Positions 7,498 to 9,905 of a DNA stretch of 9,905 nt are shown here, in pieces (position 1 is the first letter of the stretch; each line of letters starts with the position of its first letter). A model generated the notes under the pieces. That model saw only the letters and a program-made list of their open reading frames with translations. It had not been told where the DNA came from and did no database searches. The position numbers and the translations under genes were made by a program. The stretch spans positions 1-9,905 of the forward strand of contig JAEZKJ010000037.1 in assembly GCA_023415545.1 (NCBI GenBank). Direction: 5' to 3'. Source of the stretch: Bacteroidota bacterium. Its GTDB lineage: Bacteria; Bacteroidota; Bacteroidia; Bacteroidales; Bacteroidaceae.

Positions 7498-9258
7498 TTA
7501 TTTCTCTTTTATATCTATCACCAAATTAAGTTCATCAAGCTGTTTCTGCTCAATGGCAGCAGGTGCATCAAGCATAACATCACGACCACTGTTATTTTTT
7601 GGGAAAGCTATAGAGTCACGGATACTGTCTAATCCTGCAAATAGTGATACCCAACGGTCAAGTCCATAAGCAAGACCACCATGAGGAGGTGCACCATATT
7701 TGAAAGCATTCATCAAGAAACCAAATTGCTCTTCAGCCTTCTCTGCAGTGAAACCAAGTATCTCGAACATCTTAGCTTGAAGTTTTGGATCATGTATACG
7801 GATAGAACCACCACCAACTTCAACACCGTTGATTACCATATCGTAAGCATCTGCTCTTACAGCAGCAGGATCAGTATCAAGAAGTGCTATATCTTCATCC
7901 TTAGGATGGGTAAATGGGTGATGCATAGCCATAAGTCGGCCCTCCTCCTCGCTATATTCGAACATAGGGAAGTCGACAACCCAAAGACATGAGAATTTGT
8001 TCTTGTCACGAAGACCAAGCTGCCGGCCCATCTCCAGACGAAGTTCACAAAGTTGTTTTCTACATTTCATTGCATCTTCACCACAAAGAATAAGGATAAG
8101 GTCACCTTCTTTGGCTCCCATAGCCTCTTTTAACTGTTGAAGAGTATCCTGAGAATAGAATTTATCTACACTGGATTTCACATTACCATCTGCCTCTACA
8201 CGTGCATATACCATACCTTGTGCACCAATCTGTGGACGTTTCACAAAGTCGGTAAGCTGATCAAGCTGTTTACGAGTGTACGAAGCAGCACCCTCAGCAC
8301 AAATACCACCTATATAGTTGGCATTATCGAACACTGAGAAACCATGACCTTTCATGATATCCATCAACTCGACAAACTTCATACTGAAACGAGTATCAGG
8401 CTTGTCGCTACCATAATATTTCATGGCATCAGCCCAAGGCATTCTTTGGAAAGGCTCATTGATCTCTACACCTCTCAACTCCTTGAAAAGATGTTTTGCC
8501 ATACCTTCAAAAGTAGAGATTATATCTTCTTGCTCCACGAAGCTCATCTCACAGTCAATCTGAGTAAACTCAGGCTGACGGTCAGCACGAAGGTCTTCAT
8601 CACGGAAGCATTTCACTATTTGGAAGTAACGGTCGAAGCCCGAAACCATCAAAAGCTGTTTAAGTGTTTGTGGAGATTGAGGAAGAGCATAGAACTGTCC
8701 CGGATTCATACGTGAAGGAACGACAAAGTCGCGTGCTCCTTCAGGAGTGGAACCGATAAGCATAGGTGTCTCCACCTCAAGGAATCCTTTCGAGTCAAGA
8801 TAACGACGAACCTCCATAGTCATCTTATGACGAAGTTCAAGGTTCTTACGAACGCTCTCACGACGTAAGTCTAGATAACGGTATTTCATTCGCAAGTCAT
8901 CTCCACCATCTGTATTCTCCTCTATGGTGAAAGGAGGTGTCAATGCAGCATTCAACAAGTTAAGTTGTGACACAATGATCTCAATCTCACCTGTTGGTAT
9001 ATTCATATTTTTATTTGAACGTTCGCTAACTTCACCCTCTACCTGAATTACAAATTCACGACCAAGTTTGTTGGCACGTTCACACAATTCCTTATTTATA
9101 TCTTCATTAAAAACGAGCTGAGTGATGCCATATCTATCTCTTAGATCGACAAATGTCATACCACCCATTTTTCTTGAACGTTGAACCCAGCCGGCTAAAG
9201 TAACCTTCTTTCCGGCGTCACTAAGTCTCAATTCTCCGCAAGTATGATTTCTATACAT
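7498..9258 (-). CDS. aspS: Aspartate--tRNA ligase (AspRS)
   Basis: A 586-residue class II aminoacyl-tRNA synthetase of the bacterial type that charges tRNA-Asp with aspartate in the cytoplasm. Domains in order: N-terminal OB-fold anticodon-binding domain (about 1-105, with GWVQRSRKMGGMTFVDLRD), catalytic core with motif 1 around 150-170, the flipping-loop region near 168-180, motif 2 FRDEDLRADRQPEFTQID (218-235), an inserted GAD domain (about 290-420) diagnostic of bacterial AspRS, and motif 3 GLAYGLDRWVSLFAG (528-542). The length matches the family (580-600). M31 replaces the histidine seen at this place in non-discriminating enzymes, which hints at an Asp-specific form; this is inference. 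The ATG at 9258 begins directly with the conserved MYRNHTCGEL start. It has its own promoter and terminator and appears monocistronic, convergent with the DUF4251 gene. Confidence 0.99.
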   Translation of the reverse strand: MYRNHTCGELRLSDAGKKVTLAGWVQRSRKMGGMTFVDLRDRYGITQLVFNEDINKELCERANKLGREFVIQVEGEVSERSNKNMNIPTGEIEIIVSQLNLLNAALTPPFTIEENTDGGDDLRMKYRYLDLRRESVRKNLELRHKMTMEVRRYLDSKGFLEVETPMLIGSTPEGARDFVVPSRMNPGQFYALPQSPQTLKQLLMVSGFDRYFQIVKCFRDEDLRADRQPEFTQIDCEMSFVEQEDIISTFEGMAKHLFKELRGVEINEPFQRMPWADAMKYYGSDKPDTRFSMKFVELMDIMKGHGFSVFDNANYIGGICAEGAASYTRKQLDQLTDFVKRPQIGAQGMVYARVEADGNVKSSVDKFYSQDTLQQLKEAMGAKEGDLILILCGEDAMKCRKQLCELRLEMGRQLGLRDKNKFSCLWVVDFPMFEYSEEEGRLMAMHHPFTHPKDEDIALLDTDPAAVRADAYDMVINGVEVGGGSIRIHDPKLQAKMFEILGFTAEKAEEQFGFLMNAFKYGAPPHGGLAYGLDRWVSLFAGLDSIRDSIAFPKNNSGRDVMLDAPAAIEQKQLDELNLVIDIKEK

Positions 9259-9287
9259 ATATTTTTATATTAAAATCTAATGTTTGA

Positions 9288-9319
9288 CAAATTTAGCACA
9301 TGTTTTTCACTTTACCAAA
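9288..9319 (-). promoter_or_regulatory. Bacteroidetes-type promoter of aspS
   Basis: On the minus strand, TTTG (9319-9316) is followed after exactly 20 bp by TAAATTTG (9295-9288). This matches the Bacteroidetes consensus TTTG-N19-21-TAnnTTTG at every fixed position. The -7 box ends 29 bp before the aspS ATG, predicting a leader of roughly 20-25 nt. The leader is AT-rich without a Shine-Dalgarno sequence, as usual in this phylum. Confidence 0.8.
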
Positions 9320-9341
9320 GCTGTCAATCGTTATATATAAA

Positions 9342-9395
9342 CAAAAAGTCAGCCATATACATATTGTTCTCTTTTTCAATATGAATATGGCAGAC
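9342..9395 (-). terminator. Intrinsic terminator of the GH67 gene
   Basis: GTCaGCCATATacATATTG (9348-9366) pairs with CAATATgaATATGGCaGAC (9377-9395), giving 16 paired positions broken by small symmetrical mismatches, with a 10-nt loop. On the minus strand the stem is followed at once by TTTTTGTTT, the expected U-tract; on the plus strand no T-run follows. It lies 23 bp after the GH67 stop codon and separates that gene from the aspS promoter. Confidence 0.85.
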
Positions 9396-9418
9396 TATAA
9401 ACCATATTATCCTATCTT

Positions 9419-9905
9419 TTATCGACAGAATTTATCTCTTGGAGCTTCATGATTTGATATTTTCAACTCATACTCCATCATCTGTTTTAAATCATGCACA
9501 GGTCTCTCCATATTCTCAGGAATATCCATCTTCGAGAAGGTCTGGAAATAGAGCAGACAGGCATCTCTCCACCACACAGCATCACGTGCTTGTATCTTGA
9601 AACGCCTTTGTATATCTTCAAATCTATCTTTATCGACAAATCTCTTCATCTTATCCCATGTAGCTTGGAAAGAACGAGCCTGCGCTACACCATCATTGTA
9701 TCTTTCACAAAGATTATACCACATACTCTTCCCATTCTTCATGGTATAATCCCAAGGCACATGATGGAACCAAAGAATATATTTCTCGGGACAGCTGTTT
9801 ATATCTTCAAAAAGTGAGCTGTATGGTGCAGGATATTGTGCTGTAGCACCACTCCCGGTCATTGTCCTGTTAAAACCTAACCCAGTTTCATCTGCTCTAT
9901 GATAG
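9419..9905 (-). CDS. GH67 alpha-glucuronidase, C-terminal part (5' end outside window)
   Basis: The frame stays open on the minus strand to the window edge, so the ATG at 9862 is an internal methionine: upstream codons add YHRADETGLGFNRT, which continues the family sequence. About 161 residues are visible, against roughly 650-700 for the full enzyme, ending at TAA (9421-9419). The sequence matches the GH67 C-terminal domain: YRADETGLGFNRT, then CPEKYILWFHHVPWDY, MKNGKSMWYNLCERYNDGV, and AVWWRDACLLYFQTFS. Family knowledge: GH67 enzymes release (4-O-methyl)-D-glucuronic acid from the non-reducing-end xylose of xylo-oligosaccharides made from glucuronoxylan, usually in the periplasm of Bacteroidetes. 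The catalytic residues and any signal peptide lie outside the window. It is the last gene of its unit, since a terminator follows. GH67 genes are sometimes named aguA, which clashes with agmatine deiminase. Confidence 0.95.
   Translation of the reverse strand, partial: YHRADETGLGFNRTMTGSGATAQYPAPYSSLFEDINSCPEKYILWFHHVPWDYTMKNGKSMWYNLCERYNDGVAQARSFQATWDKMKRFVDKDRFEDIQRRFKIQARDAVWWRDACLLYFQTFSKMDIPENMERPVHDLKQMMEYELKISNHEAPRDKFCR

Noticed and set aside
8344..8715. 123-codon open frame on the plus strand opposite aspS, and similar frames at 7681-7992 and 8137-8337
   Set aside because: They are antisense shadows of the highly conserved aspS gene and have no domain similarity that I recognise.
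9494..9817. 107-codon plus-strand open frame at the right end
   Set aside because: It lies antisense to the GH67 C-terminal domain, whose minus-strand translation matches the family closely.
9419..9862. A complete 147-residue minus-strand protein starting at the ATG at 9862
   Set aside because: The frame remains open to the window edge and the upstream residues continue the GH67 family sequence, so this is a fragment of a larger gene and not a small independent protein.
1..9905. tRNA genes, riboswitches, CRISPR arrays, insertion sequences or phage and defence genes
   Set aside because: Nothing with the required structure or recognisable proteins was seen; nearly all sequence is explained by six conserved genes, the regulator fragment and short gaps.

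Overview
The window looks like a chromosomal segment from a Bacteroidales bacterium (Bacteroides/Prevotella-like). This rests on AT-rich DNA, starts without Shine-Dalgarno sequences, promoter-like sites of the Bacteroidetes type (TTTG, about 20 bp, TAnnTTTG), a 1,480-residue Bacteroidetes-style TamB, a DUF4251 protein, and a GH67 alpha-glucuronidase of the kind found in gut xylan degraders. The genus cannot be fixed from the sequence alone.

Layout, left to right. The 3' end of an AraC-type regulator (1-174) is followed by a 110-bp gap. Then comes a tight plus-strand run: tamB (285-4727), aguA agmatine deiminase (4737-5771) and aguB N-carbamoylputrescine amidase (5786-6676), with gaps of 9 and 14 bp, so probably one transcript. 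After 128 bp of AT-rich DNA containing a long inverted repeat, a small secreted DUF4251 protein follows (6805-7392) and ends at a strong hairpin terminator. This is a convergent junction. On the minus strand lies aspS (aspartyl-tRNA synthetase, 7498-9258) with a near-ideal Bacteroidetes promoter. Upstream of it is a minus-strand hairpin terminator closing a GH67 alpha-glucuronidase gene (9419-9905), whose 5' part lies beyond the window.

How the genes work together. AguA and AguB are consecutive enzymes that turn agmatine into N-carbamoylputrescine and then putrescine, the precursor for spermidine. TamB is an inner-membrane-anchored bridge-like protein of the envelope; its link to the polyamine genes is positional only. 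AspS is housekeeping. The GH67 enzyme removes (4-O-methyl)glucuronic acid from xylo-oligosaccharides and probably marks the downstream end of a xylan-utilisation cluster outside the window.

No stretch over 300 bp lacks a gene. I see no RNA genes, CRISPR arrays, insertion sequences or phage genes. Most of the window is ordinary core genome. The less explained elements are the inverted repeat overlapping the DUF4251 leader, the DUF4251 protein itself, and the tamB-aguAB linkage. I do not see convincing evidence of a previously undescribed multi-gene system.
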